A DNA stretch of 64,000 bases from Burhinus oedicnemus (taxonomy: Eukaryota; Chordata; Aves; Charadriiformes; Burhinidae), in NCBI GenBank assembly GCA_008921705.1, contig VFFE01007127.1, positions 1,511,472-1,575,471 on the forward strand. Direction: 5' to 3'. Under the pieces are notes generated by a model. That model had not been told where the DNA came from, searched no databases, and saw nothing but the letters and a program-made list of their open reading frames with translations. Position numbers and translations under genes: made by a program. Each line of letters starts with the position of its first letter. Within the stretch, counting starts at the first letter, position 1. Below are positions 1-11,725 of this stretch, piece by piece.

Positions 1-839
1 ACATCCCAGAATTTACTATGTGCCAGTGAGACATTAAAGGTCAGAGGCTGGCTTTTCTTCCCATAGCAGTCCAGGAGAACTTTGCCGTTATCACCCTGAG
101 CCAGGTTTGGAGAGGAATCAAGTTCAATATTATAGACCTGGAGATCAAGAAGTGTGCTCCGCCCCTGCTGCATGGTCCTGGAGGTGGGTTTTCCATCTTC
201 TACTTTATTCTTCATTTAATCTTATAAATGGCACACACAGAATTACAGCCAAAAAGGTTGAGGCTGTGAAGTCCAGCACTCAGACCTTTGACAGCTTAAA
301 TCTGCCATTTTAATATTTGTAGATATAGAGATATATGCGCATATATACACTTAAGCTGTCCGCTTAGCATTGACAAAATGTCAGGGCCTTACCTTTTCAG
401 AAGTGACTCATGGTGTTTCGGCTGCCCAAGCGGATAAAGCAGAGACAGGACACCGATGTGCCGTGGGCGCAGAAAGCAGCAAGCCCCACTGGCTTCCCCC
501 AAAAGCTTCTCCCTAGAAACGGAGGGTCCTCAAAACCACAGCTCCTCTTCAAAAATAAAGGCAATATTTGTGTGCTTGGATGTGCCTGCATTAATAACTA
601 CATTATATGAGTTGAGAGCTGGGGGGGGGTGCTTTGGACTGGCCCCAGCCCTATCGCGTGCTCTGGACATGGCCGGGATACTCCCAGAGGCACATCCAGC
701 AGCATTGGGCAGGATCCAGTCCATGCTCTCCAGGATGGCTCCAGGGTGTGAACCAAAACACAGCTGATGGGGACAACCAGGAGGATCCCTTCAGAGGCAA
801 CTAAGACACTAATAGAGATGTCCCATGAGAGCCAAGTCG
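1..839. other. Unique noncoding stretch
   Basis: No exon or clear repeat is recognised. The stretch contains a 9-base G run at 621-629 and short open frames on both strands that overlap each other without domain content. The first ~100 bases contain phrases loosely like old amniote repeats, but too short and diverged to call. Confidence 0.5.
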
Positions 840-1320
840 CCATCCCTCACCTCCAGCCAAAGCTCAGAGGTTTGGAAATTCAAGTGTGCAAAGTTTCTCT
901 CCAATCTATAAATCATCCCCTAACCATTTGTTTGGGGGAAATATATAGTTCCTGCCACAACCGCTGTGAGATAAAGCATTGTAAGTGTTACAACATGCAG
1001 CTAATCCCTTTAATAGATCTCTTGCTATTAATTTCAGTACTTGCTTTGGCTTTGCCAGGCCCTGTCATTATTCCTGGGGATTATGTCTTCAAGGTGGCCT
1101 ATCTGCTTTATCCAAATACTTTTCATATTTCAAACTCCGGAGTGCACTTAGCATTCAGTGCAAACCAGCCAAACACCTTGCAGAGCCGCTGAACTAGCGA
1201 GGCATAAATCTGCCACCCGTCTCGCAGCGAAACAAATGGCTGCAAGAGAAAAGGAAGAGGGCTCCGTGCTGTATCATTTAGCGGCGATGATCTCCACCAC
1301 AGGTACGATTTGCTCGTTCA
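840..1320. promoter_or_regulatory. Candidate noncoding regulatory block
   Basis: This is an AT-rich, repeat-free segment within more GC-rich flanks, with several short AT-rich core motifs (for example an AT run near 940-948 and a TTAAT core near 1010). A 141-codon frame (767-1192) crosses it but has no domain, and other frames overlap, so I do not call it coding. Regulatory status is inferred only from composition. Alignment to other birds would be needed to show constraint. Confidence 0.25.
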
Positions 1321-2299
1321 TTGGGTAGTGGGAAGGCACATTTTCTCAGCAGCCTTATAGGAGAGTTCGGAAAAGAGTAGCGTTGACCTGAGAGACACCA
1401 GAACAAATCTGGTCCCTTTTGCGCCCTTATAATTGACCTGCTTGGGCATATTGAAGGTCAAGTGGCAAAGTTTCCTTTCTGATCTAATCACAGATGGATT
1501 TTTAAGAGACAACGGAGAGCAACTGAGGAGCCTCCGTGTCCTTCCCAGAAGTTAACGGGCCCTGACGCCTCTCAACCTGGTGCTGAGAGACATCAGAGCT
1601 TCAAGGATGAGTTTCCAGCTGGCATCTTCTCGTAGCCCTCATGGGTCCCTGGCCACCAGCGGGCTGCATTTGCAACCCAGCATCTTTCATCCATGCAGAG
1701 CGTGCAGCAGGGAAAAGCCGCGCTGTTAAATGACCATGCCTCCCAGGTGAGGATGGATTTATAGCGATGAATTCTCCCATCTCGGCTTGAACTTGTGCCC
1801 AGCAAAGGTGAGCACTGCCTGAGGAAAGGGCAAATGGGAAAATCCAGTGAGGACATCAGGAACACAACCTCCCAGTAGCACATTGCAGCCTGTTTTGAAA
1901 CAACCACATGCGCTACCGAACAGATCCATCCAGCAAAAAAGCTCTGCGGCACCAATTCACAGCGCAGCTCAGGAATACTGGTCCAGGCACAGAAATTGAG
2001 CCCTGGACCCCTTTTTTGAGTCCCTCAGCCCTCACTCATTGCCTTTGTTGGGATGCCAAAGCCAATTGGGAGATGCTGAACCTCGTTGGCTTGTGTTCAT
2101 TTCTGGTAAGTAGTGACTATTAGTATTCAGGCCAAAGACCTCGCAGCATTATACAGTTCAATATTTTCTGCCCCTGTAACAAAGGCAATCCATTTCGCAT
2201 GCAGAACGCGGGAGTGCAACCTTTTGTTACTTGAGTTTCTTAAATTTTTATCTCAAAAATCAATGAAGGAATTGGAATTCCACATCTCATTTTATGGTC
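1321..2299. other. Unique noncoding stretch
   Basis: Mixed-composition single-copy sequence. Frames on both strands (for example 120 codons on the minus strand at 1593-1955) have no recognisable domain and overlap plus-strand frames. Nothing else is seen. Confidence 0.5.
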
Positions 2300-2358
2300 A
2301 GGAGAAAAAGAGGGAGAGCACAAGGGAAAATGATGAAAGAGGGGAAAAGGGAAAAAAA
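2300..2358 (+). repeat. Polypurine tract
   Basis: About 59 bases consisting almost entirely of A and G on the plus strand with a few interruptions. It is a low-complexity tract with no recognised function. Such tracts can form triplex structures, but the interruptions weaken that possibility here. Confidence 0.6.
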
Positions 2359-2439
2359 CCCCACCCTAGCTCATCCAGATATGCTCATAAATTCTTTAAC
2401 AATTTAATTACTGTGCATTTTGTGCTTTGGTTTTAAAGC

Positions 2440-2750
2440 TTTGAATGAGGGTTGGGGTTTTTTGTTGTATTTTTTTTTTTCCCCTGCAGAGTCTATAGAA
2501 TTGCTTGTCTTTTGTAGTTGATCTTCTTGGAGAAAGAAATTATTCTCCATCCAATTAATCTAATTAGAATGTAATCAAGTTGTAGAGATCTGTGCAGCAG
2601 CGTGAGTGATTAGGAAAAATTACCTTTCTGCAAAGAGTTTAAATTTAATTTTAGTTCCATAATCTAAAGCCCAAATAAAGGAAAGTGTAATTTGCACTGC
2701 AATACTTCGTGCCACGCTGCCTGTTTCCTGGGTAGAAAAGCAAATTTCAG
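2440..2750. promoter_or_regulatory. AT-rich block with homeodomain-type cores
   Basis: An AT-rich, repeat-free block. Two TAAT-type cores sit side by side at 2563-2577 (AATTAATC then TAATTAG), followed by GTAATC at 2581. It begins with a T-rich tract ending in CAG at 2487-2489 that resembles a splice acceptor, but the sequence after it has early stops in the frames examined and no matching coding exon. I infer possible enhancer-like DNA; no conservation evidence is available. Confidence 0.25.
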
Positions 2751-4262
2751 CTGCATTCACAACAAACCACCCTCGTGTTTCACAGCTCAACCCGCGTAAA
2801 AACAACGGTTTCCATTTTCCAGAAGGAAATGGGAAGATACGCTCTGCTCACGATCACGCGATGGGTGGTTGAGAGCAGAGCTGGGTTTTTAGTGCTCTAG
2901 TCTAGCGTTTAACCCATCAGACCGTGGCCCGGAGATGCTGCCAGCTGGTGGGTTGCCGGCACTGGGATGCTTTTGCCAACCGTGACCATTGCTGTAGCAT
3001 TCTAGTGAGGGTGATTGAAACCCTGCAGCAAGGAAGAGTCCATGGGAATTTTCTTATTGTCTACATTCCCTCTCCAAATCAAAAATAAAAATTAAAGACC
3101 TCAAATTCATCTGTGCAATGAAGTATTTTCAGAACACTTGCTTTCCATCACATCTGGAGGTTTCCAGGGCCATAAATAGTTCAGGAAATAGGCAAGAATT
3201 AAACCGGCATTTTTTTGTAATTTTCTAAATTATTCCTTTGGCTTTCAGCCTTCCCATTTCCACTCAGCTGGGACATTTCACTGCAGATACAGCTTTTCTT
3301 TCCCTCTGGGAAAGGTTTCGGGGCGGGGGGGGGAGGTGCACCACCACTCTCAGCTCATCAGTGCATCAGCAAAGCTAAGACAAAAAGTGATGCATTGGGC
3401 TGCATTAAATCTCACTGAAGCTGACGACCAGAATAGCTGCCTTTCACATTGGACAGCTGTAAGCCATTACTAACACCTGGATCTCAAAAGCCATCTATCC
3501 TTTAGAGACCTGGCCACCCAAAATCTTGCACCAGACCCCTCTGCTCTATCCCCCTAGGCAGATAAAAAACATCCTTCCAAAATTCAAATAAGTGTCTTCC
3601 AGGGACACTCAGTCTCAAAACCACATCTCTGCCGAGGTTGGGTCAGCTTCTTAGACAAGATCTCCACTGAACTGCTGAGTTTCATCCTTGAAACCCCGTT
3701 CCCGTGTTCACCAGTCAAAAACCAAGCAACAGAAATGTTTTCGTGGTGGACCACACAGATAGACAGATACTTGCATGCTTACATACTCACATGCATAGCC
3801 TAAAAGGCTAATGAGAGCAATAATTTTTAATACACCCCATGGGAAGCTCCTCGGTCCTTAAGCCAAGATCTGAGGCTAAGAGGTAGGGATGAGGTTCGTA
3901 CCCTGTTAGTTGCAGAAATATCCAGCCAAGACTCATTCCTATTGCCCAGCCAGGGTAAAACAGAAAAAAAAGGGGAAATTTTTGATTTTGTTGTTATAAT
4001 TCTCAAATGTATGAATTCCAGAACTTTTTTATCATGGTCTATAGAAAAATAAGCATTCGCCATCCTTTTCTTCTTTTTGCAATATTCTGAAGCATTTTTA
4101 GGGTGAAAATCTTTATTCAAGAGAGCTGGGAGGAGTGGGGTGGCTGCCTAGTTGCTTCCCCTTCACGTGACACTGATCCCCCCCCAGACCTGGCTGTAGT
4201 AACAGCAATGGTGATGAGGATGTTGTCCCCTTAGAACTCCCCCGTTGAGCGAGACATGATCA
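2751..4262. other. Unique noncoding stretch
   Basis: No gene or clear interspersed repeat. It contains a G run near 3325-3333. A 97-codon minus-strand frame at 3827-4120 is low in complexity (Lys/Ser rich) and unlike any family I know. Confidence 0.5.
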
Positions 4263-4350
4263 CTCTCCTTAGCCCTTGAAGGAAAGGGGTGAAGGAAAAG
4301 GGGAAAAGAGACAGTGGGAAGGAGAATGAGAGAGAGAAAGAAAAATGAAT
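4263..4350 (+). repeat. Polypurine (GA-rich) tract
   Basis: The plus strand is dominated by A and G, especially from 4278 to 4348, with GAGA and GGAA runs. It is low-complexity DNA. GA-rich tracts can bind GAGA/ETS-type factors or form H-DNA, but no functional claim is supported here. Confidence 0.55.
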
Positions 4351-5784
4351 TGCTTAAAACTTCTATTACTCTTCATTACCTTCTGCTTTATGTAAGTTCC
4401 AAGGTTCATTTACCAGCTGTAAGTAGCCCGGTGCCTTTGTGTGTAAGAGTTGTCATGCCTATTGCTCCCATTAATGTACTGCGTGAAACTAAAGGTAGCT
4501 CGGCTGGTGCTGCGAAGCCAAATCAATGTAACTAATGTACCTCGTGCAACAAATCCGTAATTGTCCGTTGTTGGACTAGATGGATGTGCTTCTAGCGTTT
4601 GTTGAGAACAGGGACAGAGAAAGAGGTGACTGCCGGTGGGAGCTGGAAGCTCCTTTCTGAAGCTTCCCCTGAAGCTCAGAAGATTGCTTCAAAACCTTTC
4701 CTTTCTTTGGTGAGACACGGCCAGGTGATGTTGTATCAGTGGCGTGAGGGGTTCATTTGAATGAATCTGGGGTTTTTTTTTGGGGGGGTTAAGATTAAAA
4801 TGTGCTTTTTGAAGAGAATTCTCAAGATTCCTTTGAAATCTGCTGTCTCTCTGCACAGACCCACTGGTTGGGTATGGCCAAGACAGCAAACACCCTGGTT
4901 CTGTATAAAAACAGCAGTGAGTGAGACAACATGGTCTCAAAACAGAGGAACATGCACGTTTTACCTGAGGGAATATAATTTTTTAATATATTTTTCCTAG
5001 CACATATTTGTAGGCTTGCTGATGCCCTGAGCTCCATTCCCACAGGAGGCAGCTTTGGGCCTGTCTTTAAAAAAAGAGGAAATTTTTTTAAAGAAAATAT
5101 GGTGTAGCTTGATATTCAGGTGCAGAAAGGAGGGTGGGAGCTGCTAGCGGTAATGGGACAGCCCACATTATACACAGACCCTGGCTTTTCTGGGTTTGAA
5201 AGTTGCGAACTGAGGTCTTCATCCTGCCAGGAGCTCCCCAGGGTTCGTGAGGTCTCTGGTTCGCTCCCCAGGTACCTGTACTCCAGGTACAGCCTTCATG
5301 GAAATTAACTGACTTTTCTTCCTTGCAGTCATCAAAATATATCTGCAGGTAGATAGGATTACTCTTGTCTTGGAATAAATAAATATTTTGGATAGTCATT
5401 CATTAAACATGTGTTTCTTTAGAGTTCACTGGGCAAGGAGGTTGCAATAGGCTTGGTCTGTGGGTTCCTAAGGTCTGCTTTTGAGGAAAAGTCTGACTCT
5501 TTCATGTTTCTTGCCTGTTTTACTGCAGACCTCTCCAAAGAAAGGTTCTGAAGAACCTCTGTGTCATGGTGTCCTTCCTTCCCGGGCTGGGGAGCTGCAC
5601 TAACATATGCATCTCACTCCTATGGGCTCTTTTGGAAATCCTAACACTATAGCAGCAGCTGTGATCCAATTCATGGCCCCTACATTGTAGCTATATATAG
5701 CTATGTTACATGCAATAAAAAAAATACAATAATAAAGTATTTCCAAGTCCACCAGTTGGTCTGTAATGTTCCTGGATGAGTGCT
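4351..5784. other. Unique noncoding stretch
   Basis: AT-rich to mixed sequence with T and G runs near 4772-4788. A pyrimidine tract plus AG at 5327-5328 followed 20 bases later by CAG/GT looks like a tiny exon but is probably chance. No gene is recognised. Confidence 0.5.
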
Positions 5785-5955
5785 GAGAAGGACACAGCAA
5801 AAACTGGTCCCTGCCCCAAAGACCTTAAAACCTAAATACATGAGAAGTTCAGAGATAGAAGGTGAAATAAGCACCAAGAGGGACAGTGATTTATCCAAGG
5901 TCACCCAACAAATCAATGGCAACAGGTTTTCCAACCCCCACAGAAGTCCCTCGCA
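5785..5955 (+). mobile_element. MIR-like SINE relic
   Basis: The segment reads like the core of an amniote MIR element. It has a phrase resembling 'tccctgccccaaagacctta', then, after a short AG-rich stretch, the 'ccaaggtcac' core followed by an accessory-purine segment. The order and spacing match MIR-type elements known from turtles, birds and mammals. The copy is old and diverged, its boundaries are approximate, and it is shorter than a full MIR. A second similar relic lies at about 21.1 kb in the same orientation. Confidence 0.55.
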
Positions 5956-6480
5956 GCACAAAAATGTTTTCTTGTAATGCAAAAAATCCTCTTTTCTATA
6001 TTTAGCTGCAGAATTACTCCTGGAACACGTTAGTTCTCCAGGCTCCTTGAACAAAATAATGTTATTAGACCGAATGCCAGTGGAGGCAAAGATGATTTGA
6101 CATTTCATTGAAAATTGCACCCAGGACTATTAAGGAAGGGGAACTTATTTGGATGCGCTGCAGGCACAAACTCTCCAGATTTACACTTTTCAGTCAGAGC
6201 TGCCTGCAACCCTTCTGCAAAATCGGAGGAGAATTTCATACTTTTTTTCCCCTCTCTCTCTTTACACTGAGACAAATCTCCAGGAAAATTCATTACGCGG
6301 TTTAAGTGATGGGATTTATCATTCCATTCAGCTTCTCCAACTCGGAGCTCTCCTTGCTGTCACACCAGCGAGGCAATTCTAATTTGTTTCTTTCATATTT
6401 CCCCCGTGAAGTTCGCCTCTGAATGACGGGAAGAGAATAGAGACGAGAGCCTAGCATGGCTTGGGGCTATACGTAGCGCC
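5956..6480. promoter_or_regulatory. Candidate noncoding regulatory block
   Basis: An AT-rich, repeat-free block with T/C-rich stretches and several AT cores, located between the MIR-like relic and a GC-richer stretch. Short frames on both strands overlap and show no domain. Regulatory function is only an inference from composition. Confidence 0.22.
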
Positions 6481-7209
6481 GTGGGATGAATTTCTGCCGA
6501 ATGCTTCGCTGGAGCCTTCGTAAAGGGGAAGCATTCCAGGTCAGTTCATGGGGACATAATGCAAACCTCATAGCAGGGCTCCTGCACAGCACTGGTGCAA
6601 ATCAGAAGCCCAGATGGGTCTATCACTTACCATGGGGGACATTTCTCACCCCCGAAGAGGGCTGCTGGCTCAGCTGGTCCTTGTGTGTGTTCCATTTCTC
6701 TGAGATGTCCCCGTAGTCAGAGCACTTCTTCCCATCCAGTGTCTCCTCCCTGCAAAGCACAAGGGTGAAAATCAAGCCTTTCACTCCAGGGACAGCTTCA
6801 CACCTCCTCTGTGTAATGGGAAATCTCTGCTGGGCGGTCGGCATCACCAGGTCACCATCCTCCTGAGACAGGACAAAAGGCGTCCTGCAGAGCCGGGAGG
6901 AGACGGGCAGCGTCAGCAGCTGAGTTAGACAAAACCACCCTGGAGCATCATGAAAAAGCCACCAGCACATGAATGGCCCCAAGGCCCAGGACAGATCCAG
7001 CACTCCTGTCCCCCTAATATCGCGTAGGGTGGGGGTCCCATCTCAGCTGAGGTGACAGTCCCTGCACCCAGCGCTCACTGTCCTCCCTCCTTCCCCCAGC
7101 CCAGGCTTGCCAGGGGTGGTGAACCTCAACAAGGCACCGAGAAGCCATGGAAGCCTCTGGGGGGGCACTGAGCTTCTGTTTTAGACAAGACCCTAAATCT
7201 GAGACCCAA
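6481..7209. other. Unique noncoding stretch
   Basis: GC-moderate single-copy sequence. A 126-codon minus-strand frame (6623-7003) has no recognised domain and overlaps other frames. No repeat is recognised. Confidence 0.5.
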
Positions 7210-7980
7210 GTCTCATTTTAAACGTGTAAGGCCTTTATTAGCTCTGACCTTTATCTAGTGTTAATAATAAATTGATGGTGTTTCCTATTAGCCTCAAATA
7301 AATATATCTTTGGCTAATAAACACTGGCCATATACCCAGAGAGTTTGTTTCTATCTGTAGAGTTATCACCCCATAAAGAAGAAGCTGCTCCACACGATCA
7401 TCTAATTGATATATTTTGCTTGATTCCCAATAAGCCATAAAAAGGTACGTTTGTCATGGGGAAAACTACAGTTTTTATCATCTTCTGCCTCATTCTAAGG
7501 GAGGCTGAAAGGAAGAAATACACTTTATGTTTACTAAAATATTTAGAACAAGCTGTGAAAGACGGAAAACATTTTCGAATTACTATAAGTTGTATTAATA
7601 TGATAGTCTGTCCTTGAGAATAAAAAGTAGTCATAGGTAGGTAGACAGCTATTAAAGAGAGAAAGAAATCTCACTTTAAACTGACACGTATCTTATTTGA
7701 TTGCAGCACCATTCCCATGCAGTTTCAATGTTCTTTCTCCACTAACACCAAATTAATTCATTTTGATTATTGTTATTATGGCAAATGGCAAAAGGAATTA
7801 ACAGTGATGAATCAGGCGCTTACTGCGAAGTGCGAGCTGGATTTCCCACCTCCCGTTGAGACGTACCGAGACCTGCGCACGGCTGCAAGGCCATAAAAAT
7901 GATGGAAGGAAATGGGAAGGAAATCATCTGGCAGATTAAAAAGATTCCTTGCAAGGTAACGTCTGCCAGACTTTGTACAA
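7210..7980. promoter_or_regulatory. Extended AT-rich candidate regulatory block
   Basis: About 750 bases of AT-rich, repeat-free sequence. AT cores of homeodomain or SOX type recur: TTAATAATAAATTGAT near 7260, AATTAATTCA at 7751-7760 and TGATTATTGTTATTATGG at 7764-7781. The composition contrasts sharply with the GC-rich DNA immediately downstream. This is the best block in the first 10 kb for a conserved noncoding element, but conservation itself is untested. Confidence 0.3.
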
Positions 7981-10900
7981 GACCCAAGATCATCCCTGTG
8001 ACCTACAAACAGTTAGAGACAGAAGTGTTTTTCCCCTGTTAGAGCTATGTTTTTGGCTCAGGAGAGGGTGGCGTGGCCGCAGCGAGCACCGGGGCTGAGC
8101 CTGGCACTGGCCAAGCAAACCAAGGGCAATTTCTGCAGCTGCAGGAGGTTGCCCATTTGAAAGGCAAATTTCACTCGCAGGAAACGTGCAGGGCTGCAAA
8201 AAGCGAAGCAGGTCTGGAAAGCAGCTCCAGGGCTCTCTGAGGGGCTGCGGGGCCCCTCAGGTCCCATCCTCTTGCCCGTACCAGGTTTGCAGTCGGCCCC
8301 GCGACTTCTCTCCAGCTTGACTTGAACCAGCTTTTTGGGTTTTTTCCCATGGCATTACTGGGATATGGCAGGCACCACTCGCAGTCCTGAAGCTACCCCT
8401 GTTTTCTCTGCTAATAAGCTCCAGGAAGACACCAAACGAACAACACCACACCCCAGGTTACAGCCCGATTTTCTTATATTTGCCAGGCTGGTGGGAGCTC
8501 AGCTGAAAAGCAACGGGATGAGAACCAGCTCCGCTCATCCTGCGTCTCTGCCCCACTGTCACTGCGCAGGAGGGGTCTGGCATCACTGCTCAGCTACACA
8601 GGGAAAGCAGAGTGCTGCATTTAGGGCAGGCGATGGGGGACTCGGATGATCTATATTCAAGTCCCACCAGGGCTGGAGAATCCCACGTGTTTGGGGGATT
8701 TTATTCTGGCCTGGAAAAAGACTGCTGGTGTCGGTTAAGTCTAAAAGGGCTGCGTGGGGAGGAAACAAAACCACAACCCTGACTGACAGGCATGTTGGCA
8801 AAAGGGAAAAAAAAAAATAAAAAGCAACCAGCCCTGCTCAAATGAAGTTTTCCCTAGTTGGAGCATCCTAAAGCTTCAGCTTGTTCAAGGAGGGGATTGA
8901 GCTCAACAGCTGAAGGAGTCCCCACGAGAGGGCATTGCTGCAATGGCGCTTCCCTGCTGCCATTATCCCCTCTGCAAGATGGAGGTGGCAGTTGCAAAGT
9001 CTTTCTCCCCACACGGCGGGTGTATCTTGGGGCTTTTCAGGACCACAGACTGCAGCTGCCTCCGTCAACTTGGCACGGACCTCTTCCACCTCTCCCCATC
9101 GCTGACATTAACACGTGCTCACCTGAACCTGAGCTCTGGACTTGCTGGGATAGAGCCCAAACTTTCGCGCTGCCCCTCTCTCATTTCAGGCAGGACAGAG
9201 CGATCACGAGTGGGAGCAAACAGCATTTCAGTAACGACACAGACCTCACAAGCGTCGAGGCGAGGGGGTGTTGCCTGGTTCGGTGGCGTTTCTCTGGCTT
9301 TCCTCTCCCTGCTCACAGGTTATTTGGCCATGAGGGCAAGATCATCAGCGGGGACCCGACACCTCCTGGCAGCTCCTGGCAGAGACTCCGGTGGCATTGC
9401 TGCCCTGCCGTAACGGCTGTGTTGGGTATGCAGCGTGGCACCGGGGCAGTCACTTCACGCACGGGTTATTATGGGAAGTGTCACCCAGGCAGGCTTTTAT
9501 TGGAATCCCCATAATTAACGTGCCTCTACCCTGAATCCCAGCCAACACCTCACCAGGGCTTACGCTTCCCTTTTACTTAGCTGTTAGGGCTTGATGGACC
9601 CAGGCTGTGAGCTGGGAAAAGTTGAGATGACGAGTGTTGCCCAGGGAGCTATGCCACTTCTGCGATGCTCTGGGGCACCCACACCACCCCTCAGCCCCAG
9701 GTGGCCAGAATGGCTCCGAGGTCAGACCCAGGGCCTGTTCAGCAGGTCTGGGCTCTGCTAGGGATGAACACAACCTGCTTCATATGGACAGGCAAGAAAC
9801 TCTGAGCTTCACCAGAGAGATGGGCAAGACCCAGTGGTTTGGGTCCTTGCTCTGCCCTGGGTGGGTCTGAGCCTCTCGCTGTCTTCACAATGGAGGTTCT
9901 TTTGCTTTCCTTTCGCTTTTGAGATTGTCAGAAAAAACAGGCAGCAAGAGAGACCCACCTGTATACCAAATTCATTTTGAAGGGCTAACACAAGGCACAA
10001 GACAAGACCCAGCATGAGCCTTCCCCCAGCACAGAGACCTGCCCCCAGCACCCCGTACCTGTTCCTGCAGTTACGGACCCGGCAGCCTCCCCCGTGTCTG
10101 GTGGTGTCTCCAAGGCCGGGTCCGTCGCATGCTCAGGATCATCTCTGTCCATCCAGAGCTCTGGACCTGCTGGGACAGAGCCCAAATCCAGAGCTGCAAA
10201 ACCAACAAAAACTTTGAGAAGCTAAAGTCATCACGGAGCAGCCACCATTTATTTGTTTATTTGTTTGTTTGCAGACACCGAGAAACAGTGCGATACTATT
10301 AGCATCTTCGAGCCCTCAGCCACGCTGAGCGCGCACGGAAATAGCAGCACTGCGTCTCTCTCTGTTTAACCCAGCGGGAGAGCAAGGGCTGCTTTAACAG
10401 GGAGGCGATGCGGAGCTGGCTGCGCAGGAGGGAGCGCAGGGAGAGCAGCATCCTGGCTGGCAAAGGACGTGGTCCTCCCCCCTCCTTGCCAAGGCCACCA
10501 CCTGTTCCCATGCCATATCTGAGCCAAACTCGGGGTTCTGATGTGCAGGGATGTGGGAAGGAGGGGTGGATAGCAGGGTTGGGAGATAGGGGCAGGGGAA
10601 GGTACATTCCTCATCCCAAGTCGGGGGTTCCTTTGGGGTGAGATTTGAGAGGGGCTAATAACTTAGGGGGTTTTGTTACAGCAGCGGCAATACTAGCAAG
10701 CAGAGTTTGGGAGGGGGGATGCCCACAGCTCCCATTTAACAGTCTCTAACCAGTCTCAGCATCACTCAGGCTGACCCAGGCTGCTTCAGCAGAGGTTTCC
10801 TTGCCATCCTAGCCACTTCGGGGCTCCATCATCCCTTCCCTCTGGTGCCCCGCTTTCCCGCTTCTGAGGGATGCAGCTATTTCTGTATTACAGGGAAGTT

Positions 10901-11436
10901 TTAGGAGCAGAATCCATTAGGGGCTCATTTACAGCCATGCCCTTAGGCAGACGCAAACCTCGCTTCACCGAGATGATAGACTAATCCATCAACCTACTTC
11001 ACCGCTGGCCTGTTCTGTCTGGAAACGGCATTACTGAGCATGAGCACCTAACACCAGCCTGCGCCTGTCTTCTCACTCTCTTTGCAGCCTGGAGATGCTC
11101 AAGTACTCCTGCACCCCTGTGACCAACAGTCCCCAGAGAAAACCCACGCAGCACCGTGCCCACGAGTCCCACCGCGGTGCTAAAGGGAGAGGGTTTCTCT
11201 TCCACCCACCGATCTGCAGCTTTTGCAAACGTGAGAGCTGTATTCTCACAGCCGGATCACAGGGATGAAGTTTGAGCACCTCTGGAACAAGGGGAAAAAA
11301 CCCAAATTGTGTCCAAACCTGGGGCTGTGACTTACCTTCCTGCAAGGAACTAGCAACAAAGTCAGATGCAATGTGAATTTCCTTCCAGCTCCCATTTTGC
11401 TCAATCTCTAATCGTTCAGCAGAGCCCATTTGTGAT
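7981..11436. other. GC-richer unique stretch
   Basis: A long GC-moderate stretch with no recognised repeat. Long overlapping frames (218 codons plus at 8858-9514; 156 codons plus at 8943-9413) are in different frames of the same DNA and lack domains, which is typical of stop-poor GC-rich sequence. A short TTTG/TTTA-type repeat lies near 10251-10271. No exon, promoter or CpG island can be supported. Confidence 0.5.
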
Positions 11437-11725
11437 AAGGGGACCAGAAGAGCTTCCTGGACCAGATCTAGCCCAGTCTCCTGTACAGCCAGCGCGGGAA
11501 CAGGACAGGCATGCAGCCATCAACCCTTCCCGATTCTGACAATCTGCAGCTCGGGGCCTTCCTGAGCCAGAAGACGTATCTGTAAGTAACCTGTATTTAA
11601 AAGCCCTTGATGGTCCTTTTCTGTACATACTTGTCTAATGACTTTTCGAACCCATTTCTGCTTTTGGTCTCCACTGGCCCTGGCAGTGAGTTTCACAATT
11701 GAATCAGGCGTTGTCTGAAAAAGTC
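11437..11725 (-). mobile_element. Ancient CR1 LINE 3' relic
   Basis: Read on the minus strand, the segment resembles the 3' end of the old CR1 LINEs shared by turtles, crocodiles and birds. A 'gtgaaactcactgccag' phrase is followed by a 'gttcgaaaagtcattagaca' phrase and then, after an indel-rich middle, a 'gactgggctagat' phrase close to the end. It is strongly diverged and the 5' limit is uncertain; similarity may extend to about 11,770. A minus-strand 106-codon frame crossing it (11520-11840) is therefore largely transposon-derived. No intact RT domain remains. Confidence 0.55.

Noticed and set aside
1..110. MIR/CR1-like phrases at the window start
   Set aside because: Only isolated phrases; order and spacing do not fit a known element, and the window edge cuts the context.
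5329..5348. 20-base micro-exon between a good acceptor (AG at 5327-5328) and CAG/GT donor
   Set aside because: Splice-like motifs of this quality are frequent; no neighbouring exon found to splice to.
8858..9514. 218-codon open frame on the plus strand
   Set aside because: No domain, overlapped by a 156-codon plus frame and minus frames, and in stop-poor GC-rich DNA. Looks like chance.
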